From Pycnopodia helianthoides (Eukaryota > Echinodermata > Asteroidea > Forcipulatida > Asteriidae), in the NCBI GenBank assembly GCA_032158295.1, contig CM063246.1:1149371-1213370 (forward strand): a stretch of DNA of 64,000 nt, written 5' to 3'. Position numbers and translations under genes: made by a program. The notes beneath the pieces were generated by a model, which was not told where the DNA came from, did not search any database, and saw only the letters and a program-made list of their open reading frames with translations. Of the stretch, positions 11,764 through 23,400 are shown in pieces (within the stretch, counting starts at the first letter, position 1; every line of letters starts with the position of its first letter).

Positions 11764-12775
11764 GTAGATCTGTCAATCAAAACAAAACTTGAAGATGAGA
11801 TCAAACCATTCATTGAATCACTTGAGAAAAAGAGAGGGAAATTTTCCCATAAACCCAAAAGAAAAAGAAAAATTAAAATTAAAACCAGACTAAAACTAGC
11901 TCGGGAGGCCTTTCACTTTCGTATAATCACAGAGGAAGAGTCCTACATAGTGCTAGACCAAAACAAAAATCCTGTTAAAATAATTAGGTCTATGACAACT
12001 TGGGTTTAAATTTTACAATCTTCTTTACAAAAAAAGGAAACAAATTGTATGTTTATGGAAAAAAAATGTATCCAAAATGCGGGACAAGTATACAACATTT
12101 TTAAGAAACTTTTAAGAAATTTTCATCTTATGCCATCAGTCACAAAAATACTCTGCCCATTTCTTCGTTCGTTACAATTTTTTTTCACAGTGCAAAACAT
12201 CAACATGATGAAATTTTCTCGACCAAACAAAACACAACGGTAAGACTGTGCAACACTTACAGAACTGGCCTCTTGGGAGTGTAGTTAAGCTGTTGACAAA
12301 ATGTAATAATCACTATGATTATCATAAAGTATTTTATATTGCTTGTGCCGTACGAAATACATGGAGTAGTTTTTGGCAAGAGTTAATGAGGGTTGGGGTA
12401 AGCTAGGGGGGAGCTATAACAATTACTCCTGCACCTGACTTTAGCTCAGTGTGAGCTGTTTATTATGTTGTATGCACAAGAACTCTGCCATTAGATGAAT
12501 TTCAGGTTTTTAAAAACTTTGTCTTTAACCACTTCTTGTTAGATTTGTCTGGACTGGCAGACACTTTTTAACACCAAGAGCAACTTTTAAAGCACCCTAA
12601 ATTTGTTGCAGTTGGTCGGATGGCTGACGTGTATATATATTCACCCGGATGTTCCATTGTGTAGCATCCACAGGCATGCACCTAACGTGCTATGCTTCGT
12701 TAATGTGTACAAAGAGGGACAGATGGAACTGGAAATCATACTCGTAAGTCCCTTTTTCCGGAGGTTATTGTAATT
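11764..12775 (+). pseudogene. Decayed protein-coding remnant, family not recognised
   Basis: Frame 11764-12006 reads 81 codons rich in Lys/Arg, without a start ATG, ending in TAA at 12007; the same frame is then open from 12010 to 12240. A second frame, about 12212-12660, reads protein-like sequence (for example YDYHKVFYIACAVRNTWSSF) with four stops. It then appears to shift by one base near 12660 and continues to about 12735 (NVLCFVNVYKEGQMELEI). Composition rich in W, C, Y and H over long stretches is unlike the surrounding AT-rich noncoding DNA. It could be an old transposon, viral or gene-copy relic. Function is unknown; the coding inference rests on open-frame length and composition only. 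Confidence 0.3.
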
Positions 12776-12889
12776 CCTGATTCTAAACCTTTGGCCCTTT
12801 TGTTATGGCATACAAGAATGGAACGTGCTGCCATCATTTTTTAGCATTGTAGTCGGCTCAATGGGAGGTCAGTCTGAGCAGTGTGAGAT

Positions 12890-13257
12890 TTAAAGGCACA
12901 GTACATGTTTGGTAATGACTCTGAAAATTAATGGCAATCAAAACTTACTTGGCAAGAAGTACAGCAGCTTTTGGTAGTATAATGAATTTTGAGAAACTTT
13001 AAACTTCGAAGTATACTACGGTTATGGAAAATATATCACTTTTCATTCCCCAAAATTTGAATCTGAGAAGCGTTTCTGTCTCAGACTGTGTATTCCTATG
13101 GGGAAATATTCGCTCCGGTTTTTCGGTGATATCTCAAAAACGCGACCACATTTTGAAGTGAAATTTTCACAGGTTAGTTTTATTGTATGTACCTACACTT
13201 ATATAGGATTAACACAATCAGTAGGCTCCAATTATCAAACGTGTACTGTGCCTTTAA
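12890..13257. mobile_element. TTAA MITE (family 1)
   Basis: Ends TTAAAGGCACAGTACATG and GTGTACTGTGCCTTTAA, with internal GCGATATCTCAAAAACGC-like sequence, the subfamily also seen at 21260 and 42527. Confidence 0.8.
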
Positions 13258-14142
13258 GCATACCGTGACAGTTTTGATCTTCCATGGCCGAGGCCGTGGT
13301 TTTTGCGATTCACGGTGAGTGCATACTCATATTTTATCACAAGAGAACAACAAATCCTGGTACTTATTATGAGAATCCTCGTTGTCTTTCCTTTGTCAAG
13401 TCAGGGTTTCATTGTGGCAACGATATTTTCAAAGGAAACCGAGTTCCAAAAGATAACACCTTGTATGGGTATAGAAAATCTTTTGGAATACCGACCACGT
13501 GAAGTGGTTGAAAAAATCCTGAACAAAGAAAACCCACACTCTGCTGATCCGAAACACCAGAACTTGAGTCCAGTGTGATGGTTAAACTGCTCAGCCACGA
13601 CATGCCATTAAGTCGATATTTGGATCGAGTTTAGATTTCATTTCTTATCAACCTACCTGGATGTGATATCTTTCAGAGTTGTGCGATGCTTGACTACTGG
13701 AGCTTGGGGTATTACTACCTATAGAATTCAAGTCAAATTTAAAATTGAAACAAGTCTTAAGTGCTAGCGTTTGTTCTGGTGAGGGGAAATGTGACCCTCC
13801 ATGCCACAGAAAGGAACTTCTAGCCAAAACTCAAAACTGCGTTTGCTTGCTCATCAAATAGATGAGAGGAAAAGCTTATAAATAACATCTAATTATGACC
13901 CATATAAGGTAATATCTCTCAACATATGGAATGTTTAGAGCATCACATCACATTGATATCATGGCTGATATGTTTTGGTTGTGAGGAAGACAGAGCGTCA
14001 AACAGTTTTCGTGTGTGATTACTTTCTGTTGATTTTTTCTGCTCTTGTCTGAATGCTATTTTATGAGGGAGGGATGACATCGTGAGATTTGCAGAGAGAG
14101 TTGGTTCCCTTTCACCGGGAAACACGTTTATTATTATTATTA

Positions 14143-14148
14143 TTTATT
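14143..14148 (-). terminator. Candidate poly(A) signal for the RNF212-like gene
   Basis: TTTATT on the + strand reads AATAAA on the minus strand, about 295 nt after the stop codon. It sits in a TTATTA-rich stretch, so the hexamer could be chance. Confidence 0.4.
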
Positions 14149-14442
14149 CGGCCTTAAAAACACATACAATTAACAACACACATTCACAAAGAATTTGTAT
14201 TGAAAAAAGAGGGGGAAAAGAAGAAGAAAAAAAAACAGATGCATTTGCCCGGAATTAAAAAAGTTTACTTAAAAACTGTGGCCTGAAGGCCTTCAATTCC
14301 CATACCTCTGGCACATAAAAATATATATATATGTTACAAAATCTTAAAAAGTTATTAACAAAAGACATGACAGTTAAAAATGGCGGAGGTTAAAACACAA
14401 CAACAAAAAATGCGAAAAAAATAACAACTTGTCCATGAGTCT

Positions 14443-17400
14443 TTACCCATGGGTGGATCCCTTATTGCTGACTTGGTACACTTTGCTGTTAGTGGACTTA
14501 CTTTGTGATGCTGTGTCATAGTAAGGTGAAGTCAGAGCACTGCCTGGTGTAGGGAAACCTCGTCTGATATGCACAAATAAAAATTATCAAAAAAGAAGTG
14601 AAGAATCCATCATAATAATTGTTATTAATTACCAGTCCTGGTATGGTTAAAATGATTTGAGTGGGAGAACTTTTGTCACAATGATTTGAAATCAAGGTTG
14701 AACCATGATGAATAACCTCTCTCTTCAGCTAGTACGCTTCATGCATCGGTGCAAGCTACCAATAATAATCTGAATAATTAACAAGCACCTTTTTATTCCT
14801 GAGAGGAATCAAAAAGAACTAGCTGCAGCTTTTTTCATTCTATTCACCAAAATAGAGTCTCTTATGCACATTGATTGTGCGTTCACAGTCGGGCATATTT
14901 GATTCAATGATGCATAGAAAAGAACAAACGCACTTGCATGCAAATAGCCGCAAAAAAAAGCTGCACAAAATTTTCAAGCTTTTACATACGTACGCAAACA
15001 TGGATGCGCCCACATGGCTTCAAACGCAGGGCAAGTTAGCGCTCTAGTCAATGTATATTGCACGGTCTGAGTCAGCCATTTGAGTGTAGAGCCTCGAATT
15101 GGGGACAGCAGTGAATAGAAGCATTATATAACTCTGTTGTGTCACAGTACTGTAATGACACTTTCATCCAAACAGATACATAAATACAATACAAATGAAG
15201 CATGAAGTTGAGGCTCTACACGCACATGGGGATCCAGTGCAAGTAGCGCATGGGCCCACATGAATAACCGATGCATAACCGGTACAGCTAGACAGATGCA
15301 AAATGTTATTTGAGAATTAAAGTAGTTTGATATGGGAAGCTTCACTATACTATTGACATCCACACATACCTGGAGGAAGCGGGACTCACATTCATCGGTG
15401 AGTCGGCATGACGACCAGGTGTGGAAATCTCCATGACTCCACCGAGAGAATTAGCAGACCTTATTTAAAAAAAACGAGGATCAACAATAAAGGGTTGGCT
15501 TCTCTGAAACCTAGTAGGGTCAAAGCTTACCTTTTTATATCAAAACAGGAGGACCAAAAGTCCCATAAAATTTGTAACATTCTATGGGTTAAGAAGTACT
15601 TTCTTTGAAGGCCTATAACATTTAGGTAAACCATGTCTTTTTATGAGCCAGTCACAATGATGATGACAAGTTTGCATTGAATTTCAATCGGCCAGAATTG
15701 AAACACCGTGTATTTTTTATACATGTGTACATGCATTCTCCTTATACATAGAAAACCAAATTACATGGTTTTTTTTCTTTACAATAAATATTTTTAATTT
15801 AAATTTGATTATATTTATGCAATCAGTATTGTCTCAACAATGCTGCATGAAATTTTGATGAAAATTCTGTTATCACAGTGATGGACTTCTGATAATTATT
15901 TTGGGAGATGAAAATACATGCACAAATTTGATTGTAAAATTATACCTGAATAACGTGCCAGATGGTGTCAGAGTCATGTTGGCATGGGAAGCGTTCGGTG
16001 TTCCAACAGTTCCTAAAAGTAAAACAAATGTACAATAAAATTATAGTCATTTGAATTGCTTAACCCTCAACAGTCAAAGGATAAGTCAAACTTCCAGAAA
16101 ACATTATTCCATAGGCCATAGATGGCACAACCATGTATTGCTGTGATCACAATTGATGATCATGTCTTTCTGGTGTGGCTCAGTTTGCTGATTTTCTCTT
16201 ACAAAAAACAATTGAAGGGGGAAAAAAATCATTTAAAAACGAATAAAAACACAATCATTTGTTTTTATTTAGAAAAGGTAAATAAAAAAAGTGTGTGTGT
16301 GTGGGGGGGGGGAACAAAATAAAAATGAAATTGTAAGCTGTGTCTTTTGGAAAGTGAGGCCATGTCCGAAATGGCGGCTACAGCTACGGCTACAGCTGGA
16401 TTGCCTTGTCATCATGTGTTGAATTATAGCATGTCCTTAGCAACACCCTTAGCAACAGTCATAGCCATAGCCGCCAATTCTTAAACGGCCTATAAACACT
16501 GAATAATACACTGGAGGTTGTTGGTACTCCCTGTGGTCATTTTGGTGCAAACTGCAACTAGCCCCAGCCGCTACAGCTCTATGACAAGGGCCTGCGAGTC
16601 TGAAACTGATTTTGTAAATACCTCACCTATTCTACCATTAACAGGTGGACCACGAATGCTGTATCTGGCCGGCCCGGGAGGCGTTCTGGCTACCTGGCTA
16701 GGTGACTTTTGTTGCTGCTGTCAAAAGAACAATCTCAGTATTACATTATACAATGACAGAGACTCCTTACTTACACCATGTACAGTATCTCATTAGACTG
16801 TTAACCAGTTAACACCTGGACACCTTCCATTTTATTTCCCTCTCCCCCCCCCCAACAGAATAATTTCTCGGAACTGCCAGAATCATTTTTCCTTGACAGC
16901 ACCGCTTGCATAAAGAAACCGTGACTTAACAAAGCCAAGAAAACAAAGATTCTGTTTCAACCGAGATATTTTCGCCTTTGAGAAAATACCATGTGCATGC
17001 ACGGTGAATAGCAAGCACTGTGAGAAACAGCCACAATTGGCCCAAACCAAGACTGAAATCTCCATCTGCTTGGACCTACTTCCATTGAGCCGAAGTACAA
17101 TAAAATAAATCAGTGGAAGCCTCTTGATGCAACATAAAATGTTCTCTTTTTACCACAGTGGTGCCTTTAAATCTCTCAAAATGTTGCTGTTTGGAATGAC
17201 TCCTTATCCTATTAAGAGTGTTCATGCACTAAAACACCTCAGCAGTGTTTTTGTAATTACTGAGTTGTGATTAGAAATGCATAAATTTGCCTCCTGAAAT
17301 ACAACCAGTGGAACATACTGTCTGCCATTTCGTGAAGTCAACCATTTGGTTCTACAAAGTAGCGGACCGTGTTCTAACATGAAATAACACAAAACTACAC

Positions 17401-20400
17401 AATATCAGGGGATATTTATGTGAATCATTATAGTCTACTTTTAAAATATCTTTCCAACCATATTCATTTCAAAACAAATGCTTTTTAATATCCCAAAGCA
17501 CCCAATCCGATGGCAAAGTGACTCTTTAATTACCTTTGCCTAGGTTTACAGAGAAGCTAAGCTAACAAAATATGGCTTCAAAAAAATTTCTTCTCAGCAG
17601 AAATTCAGCAGAGTATAAAAAAAATTAATCATAAAAAATACCAAGTCATCAAAAATATGACTGTTTATTTTGAGCATGACTGTTTTTGTGGTTTGCACAT
17701 TTCTATGAAAAATTTTGCTCCCACTATTTGCATCAGCTGAGAAAAAAACTTGTTTTTGCGTTTGCAGTTGGAGTAAACGAACAGGATTGTGAATGTGAGC
17801 GCACATGAACGCTTGACACGGCACATTCACTCTGAACTAAATGAAATTATCGTCCCAATTGTACTTACAGATGATGGTGTTTTCGATGCTGCATCACCAT
17901 GCCGATGAACTCTGTAATTGATTTCCAAATAAGCAAAGTCTTTTATGCTGAGTTGTAACAAAGTTAAATTGACATAAAACTTAACGGAGTAGGGCTCGAA
18001 TTTTACACTACACTGCAGGCCCGAGGTCAGTGATTTGGGCATTGGGCCTGTAAACTCAAAACCGGAAATGTCCGGCAGTCTTGTGTTTTGGGGTTGTTTT
18101 ATATCAGTTAAAGGAACATTACAGAAATTGTAAAATATACTTTTGATCACAGATTTACATAAAACTTACACGGTCTAATAATGATGATAGTAGAAAACAT
18201 CCCTTGGAATATTTCTGTCTGAAATGCCATATTTGATGAGAAATGAATAAACTAATTTTCCGATTGGAGTTTATTGCTCAGTGAGCGTTTTTATTCATTT
18301 GTTGAACCTATATGATTTCATGCAAATGTGTAATCGGTTTTTCACTATTTTCTCGTGACCCAGATGGCCGATCGATCTCAAACTTCTACAGGTTTGTCAG
18401 TTTATGTATATGGTGGATTACATAAAGTGCTTACACTGCCAGCAACTGTTTTGTTAGCAACAACCAATTTTGTAATGTTCCTTTAAATAATGATACCTCA
18501 CTTTGTAATACTTTTAATATATTTCTTAAAAGTCATGTTTAGATGGTAAATATCTTTCTATTCTGTTGAGTATCAAAATATACTTGCCCATAATACAAAT
18601 GAGATAAATTTTCACAGGCTCGTTATTTCATGTATATTGTTGATCACACAAAACAAGACCACGGTCTGCGACTATTTTGTCAGCTCTATCAATCCTTTAT
18701 AACACATTTAATCATGATAGTTCAGAAATCACTTTTAATTCTAGAGTTTGGAAAAGTCACAAATTTCAAAAACCTGTTGGATGAGTACGGTGAGGACGTC
18801 CTGCTGACAGGCTGAGAAGAACTCTGATGGACTTAAGAAGAAAGAAAAATATTGATTGTTGATGTGAAAACAAAGGCAAAATAATTTTTTTTAAATCCCT
18901 TAAAAAAAATATATATTTAATAAGATTTGAAGCTTTGTATGGTGTTAAACCCATATCTGCTTAACTACAGAATTTTTCCCGCTGTTAGCACCTTACTACG
19001 GGAAAACTCGTAGATGAACAAAAACTTTCTTTGTACTCTCATTAATAGTGACATGAGGCAGAAAATGTGGCAAAATATGTATCACATTAAAGAGATGAAC
19101 AAAGAAAAATTGACTAGAACAGGATTTGAACCTGCGATCTCCGGGTTAATGTGCTGGCGCTCTACCAACTGAGTTATCTAGCCCTAGTGTTGCTGGCCTT
19201 CCTATTTTTGTGCCAGTCATAAGCCATACAACCTGTAACTGCCGTATACCCAGGGATCACACCCTCTCATTTACAATGAACTTACTCATATGATGGACAG
19301 GTGCCGGAGTGCTTGAATTTACCAAAATCCGTCCTGGTGTACCTGGTCTAAATAAAAGCAATAAGATGATAAAAAATAATTAATAGGCCTGTGTTATTTA
19401 TAAAAAAATAAAAAAAATAAAAAAAAAACATAAAAAAAAACATTCCTTCAAATTAATACTTTAGTTAAAATTTAAAAAAAAGATTGTTTCTATTTTTCCC
19501 CACCGTGATTTATGATTTGTGCGCACCGCATACACTAGTTGCGTGTCCTGGCTGAGCGCTCAAGCACGCTGGACTCAAGCTCTGGCGTTTCTGATCAGCA
19601 GAGTGTTACGTGGGTTCCAGTCCTGGTCTTGACACTTGTGTCCTTCTCAGTTCTGAAAAGAACTGTCTTGCTTATTAACTACACTACCTGGGCGGAAGGT
19701 AGGAAATCGGCCTGGACTACTACATTCGCTCAGTGAATCGAGGGGACTTCTCGTTTTGGGTTTATAGTTGTTAGGTTTGTTTTACCTTTGGTTGTGGGTA
19801 GTCCTTGGTGTGCCAGCTGATCCACCTAATACACGTCTTAATGTGGCATTTTCCTCTTGAAGACGGCGTATCTCTCTGTTAAAGGAACATTACAGAATTA
19901 ATTGGTAATTGTAAAATATACTTTTGATCACAGATTTACATAAAACTTACACGGTCTAATGATGATGATAGTAGAAAACATCCCTTGAAATATTACTGTC
20001 TGAAATGCCATAGTTGATGAGAAATGAACAAACTAATTCTCCGATTGGAGTTGATCGCTCAGTGAGCGTTTTATTCATTTGTTGAACCTATATGATTTCA
20101 TGCAAATGTGTAATCGGTTTTTCACTATTTTCTCGTGACCCAGATGGCCGATCGATCTCAAACTTCTACAGGTTTGTCAGTTTATGTATATGGTGGATTA
20201 CATAAAGTGCTTACACTGCCAGCAACTGTTTTGTTAGCAAAAACCAATTCTGTAATGTTCCTTTAAGAAGAATAACAGACGGGAATAAATTGCATCAAAT
20301 AAAGAAAGCTGCTCACTTCTTTATTTTGTGCAATGAGTGAGTAAATTAATTTCCTGGTGGAGTGAGAGTCATTGGCTGATAACGTCTGAGACTAGAATTC

Positions 20401-23400
20401 AAATTTGAAAGGTGGGGCCTATACTTTGGGTAATTGTCAAAGACCAGGGGTCGATTTCACAAAGAGATAAGACTAGTCTTGTCTGAAGTTAGGACCAGTA
20501 ACTGGTCTTAACTTAAGACTAGTCCTATCTCTTAGCATTGCCTAGGACTAGTCCTAAGTTAGGAAGAGTTTTGTGAAAATCGACCCCTGTATCCTCACTT
20601 GGTGTATCCCAATAAAGGCATCAAATGACAAACCTGTGAAAATTGGGGCTCAATTGGTCATCGAAGTTGCAAAATAATGAAAGAAAAAACACCCTTGTTG
20701 AATAGAATTGTGTGCTTTCAAATGCCTGAGAACCTGAAGCCTTTCTCAGATTGAAATGTTTTGGGTGAAAATTACCTCTTTCTCTAAAACTACATTACTT
20801 CAGAGGGGATTGTTTCTAACAACACTTTATGCTATCAACAGCTCTTCAGCGTTCTCTACCAAGCAGGTTTTTATGGTCATTAACTTGTGGAGTAATTACC
20901 AAAAGTATACCCTGCCTTTAAGGAGGTATGTTGAAATGATGGCATGTCCACCTTTTAGCAACCCCTAGAGTTATAGATTTCAAGAAGCCTTTGTGGGTTG
21001 GTTATCTCAGCACTTAGAGAAGCAAATCAAAGAGCACGACTTCTTTATATCTGAAGAAAAATTAATGATCCTTTTTTTCACCAAGCAGACATAAACAGTC
21101 TGAAAACTGTTAAAAATCTGACATTTCTCAAACCTTAATTTTACACCATAATTTGTATATTTTCACCCTGGATTAGAAACAATGCTGCCGTTTAAAATGT
21201 GCAAAATGAAACACGTACTGCAATCAATCCAACTGGACCTCTTCATGTGCTAGTAAGACTTAAAGGAAAGGTACACGATTGGTAATCACTCTAAAAATTT
21301 ATGGCAATAAAAACTTACTTGGTAAGAAGTGCAGCAACTTTCGATAGTATAAAGCCTTTTGAGAAATATTTCAATTCAAAATAATGTTGATATGGAAAAA
21401 GATGTCAGTTTTTATTCTCCCAAAATTTGAATCTGAGAATCGTTTCTGTCAGAAACATTTCTAAGATTGTGTATTCCTATTAGGAATTATTCGTCGTGCG
21501 TGGACATAACCGCTCCAGATTTTTGGCGATATCTCAAAAATGCTACCACCTTTTGAAATGAAATTTTCACAGGTTATTTTTATTGTATATATCTACATTT
21601 ATATATGATTAAAACAATCAAACGGTTCCAAAAACCAAAGGTATACTTTGCCTTTAAAAGGTGTGTACAACATTGGTAAGATTGAAAATATAACTGTTCA
21701 CAGATTTGCACATAACTTACATGGTACAAAGATGGTCATGGTGGAAAACTTCCGTTGAAATAGTTTTGCTTGAAATGCTATAGTTTTTTAAGGAAATGGG
21801 TAAAACAATTAGTTTTGATCTCGGGAGTCCAAACCTGATGTTTGAAAAGAGTGAAAACATACAATGGGGTTTTTCACTATATTCTTGTGACTCTGATGAC
21901 CGATTGAGCTTAAACATTCACTAGTTTGTTTATTCATGTATTGGGTCACATAAAGTGCAGATACTGGTCTTTGACAATCACCAATGTTGTACATGTCCTT
22001 TAAAAGACATATTATGGGATGAAATTATCGCCCACCTTTCCATATCCGTTGCTTGTCCATGCTGCCTCTTTAAGATCTGTGTCATTGATGCCATCTTAGC
22101 ATCCTGTGATGTCAAGATAAGGCGATTCAAAACAGAAAATATTGGGTCACAATTTGTTTTTAAAGTGACACATAATGCCTTAATGTAGAAGTTCTTAGTA
22201 CTTTGGGGTTAAACAAAGAAAAATTTAATAGAGCAGGACTTGAACCTGCAACCTCTGGATTAACGTGCCGGCGCTCTACCAACTGAGCCATCTAGCCCTA
22301 ATGTTGGTGGTCTCCCTATTTTGTCAATATCTTTGTTCAGGGGTGCCAGTCAGAAGTCATTCAACCTGTAACTGCTGTGTAGCCAGGGATCACACCCAAG
22401 TTTACGATACAACCTGGGAAGCGGTTGTTCGTCTCCATTGTGGTTTACTACTTGAAGTTCTTAATACAATAAATAGTTTGAAGGAAGGGGAGACTTTTGA
22501 TAATGTATTGGCATCAGTCTTAACAAGAATATCCATTGTTTTGTGTAAGCACTGGAAACGCTCTTGCTGTCATCTAGCATCTTCAAGTCTCCCATCGAGT
22601 GTGTGATAATATATCCCTGTTCTAGTTTTAACTACATATTCTTTACACCTGATGGGACAAAGCTATTTGCAGTAAGCTCTTTGCCTTTTACCATTTCTTT
22701 AAGCCTAGCAGATTGGTTAACGGAAGGAAAACTGAAGTTTCAAAGACCTGTTGTAAAATAATGTGTATTTATTATGCGCTATTTCAAGTCACAGAGGTCC
22801 CTAAAATCATGAAGCCTTCAACATTTTGTAAACTATCTCAACTCCTTGGGAGTAATCACCACTGGTAGCAAAATTCAATTGGTGCACGGGGAATCTTGTG
22901 GGGTGCATCACTCCTGAGCCATGTACATGCATCTTTACAGCACACCATGTGATTGGTTCTCGACCAATAAAAATTCACAATCTATTACCGTCGTTATAAC
23001 AAGCTGAAATGATTTATAATGTCCATTATCCAGCCACCTTTTCTCTGTTGTGAGCTGCCAACCTCTTCTTGTGACTAGCCTGAAACTCCAACACCTTGAA
23101 ATCAAAAATGGAAAAGACAAATAAAATACAAAGTTCATAACAAAAGTAAATTTATAAAGATGCTAGGTATGGTTATAGGTCCTGAAAATTTAGATTAAAG
23201 TTTTAAATAGCTATTTTCATAGATTCAAAAAAGTTACAAGCTTTCATTTAAGGTATAGACTGTGCAAGTCTTGCGCGTATTCAAACATTTTTGGGACCAC
23301 TTTGGTCCCACATTCATTGCTTTAAACAAACTCATGCACTTTAACTATTGCAATGTCAAATATGCGCGAGACTTGCACAGTCTATCCTGATCTACTCTCT

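Larger units (their letters stand above)
9334..14442. other. Intergenic region between convergent TBC1D31 and RNF212-like genes
   Basis: No intact gene is seen on either strand. It holds the putative TBC1D31 3' UTR, a reverse tRNA-like SINE (about 9424-9640), a TTAA MITE (10044-10388), unrecognised sequence (10.4-11.7 kb), a decayed coding remnant (11.7-12.8 kb), a second TTAA MITE (12890-13257), a reverse tRNA-Leu-like fragment (about 13535-13610), and the 3' UTR of the minus-strand gene. Open frames at 10617-10907 and 11015-11270 match nothing I recognise. Confidence 0.7.

Noticed and set aside
22265..22606. 113-codon plus-strand frame
   Set aside because: It begins inside a reverse SINE and continues into unrelated intron sequence; no domain recognised.
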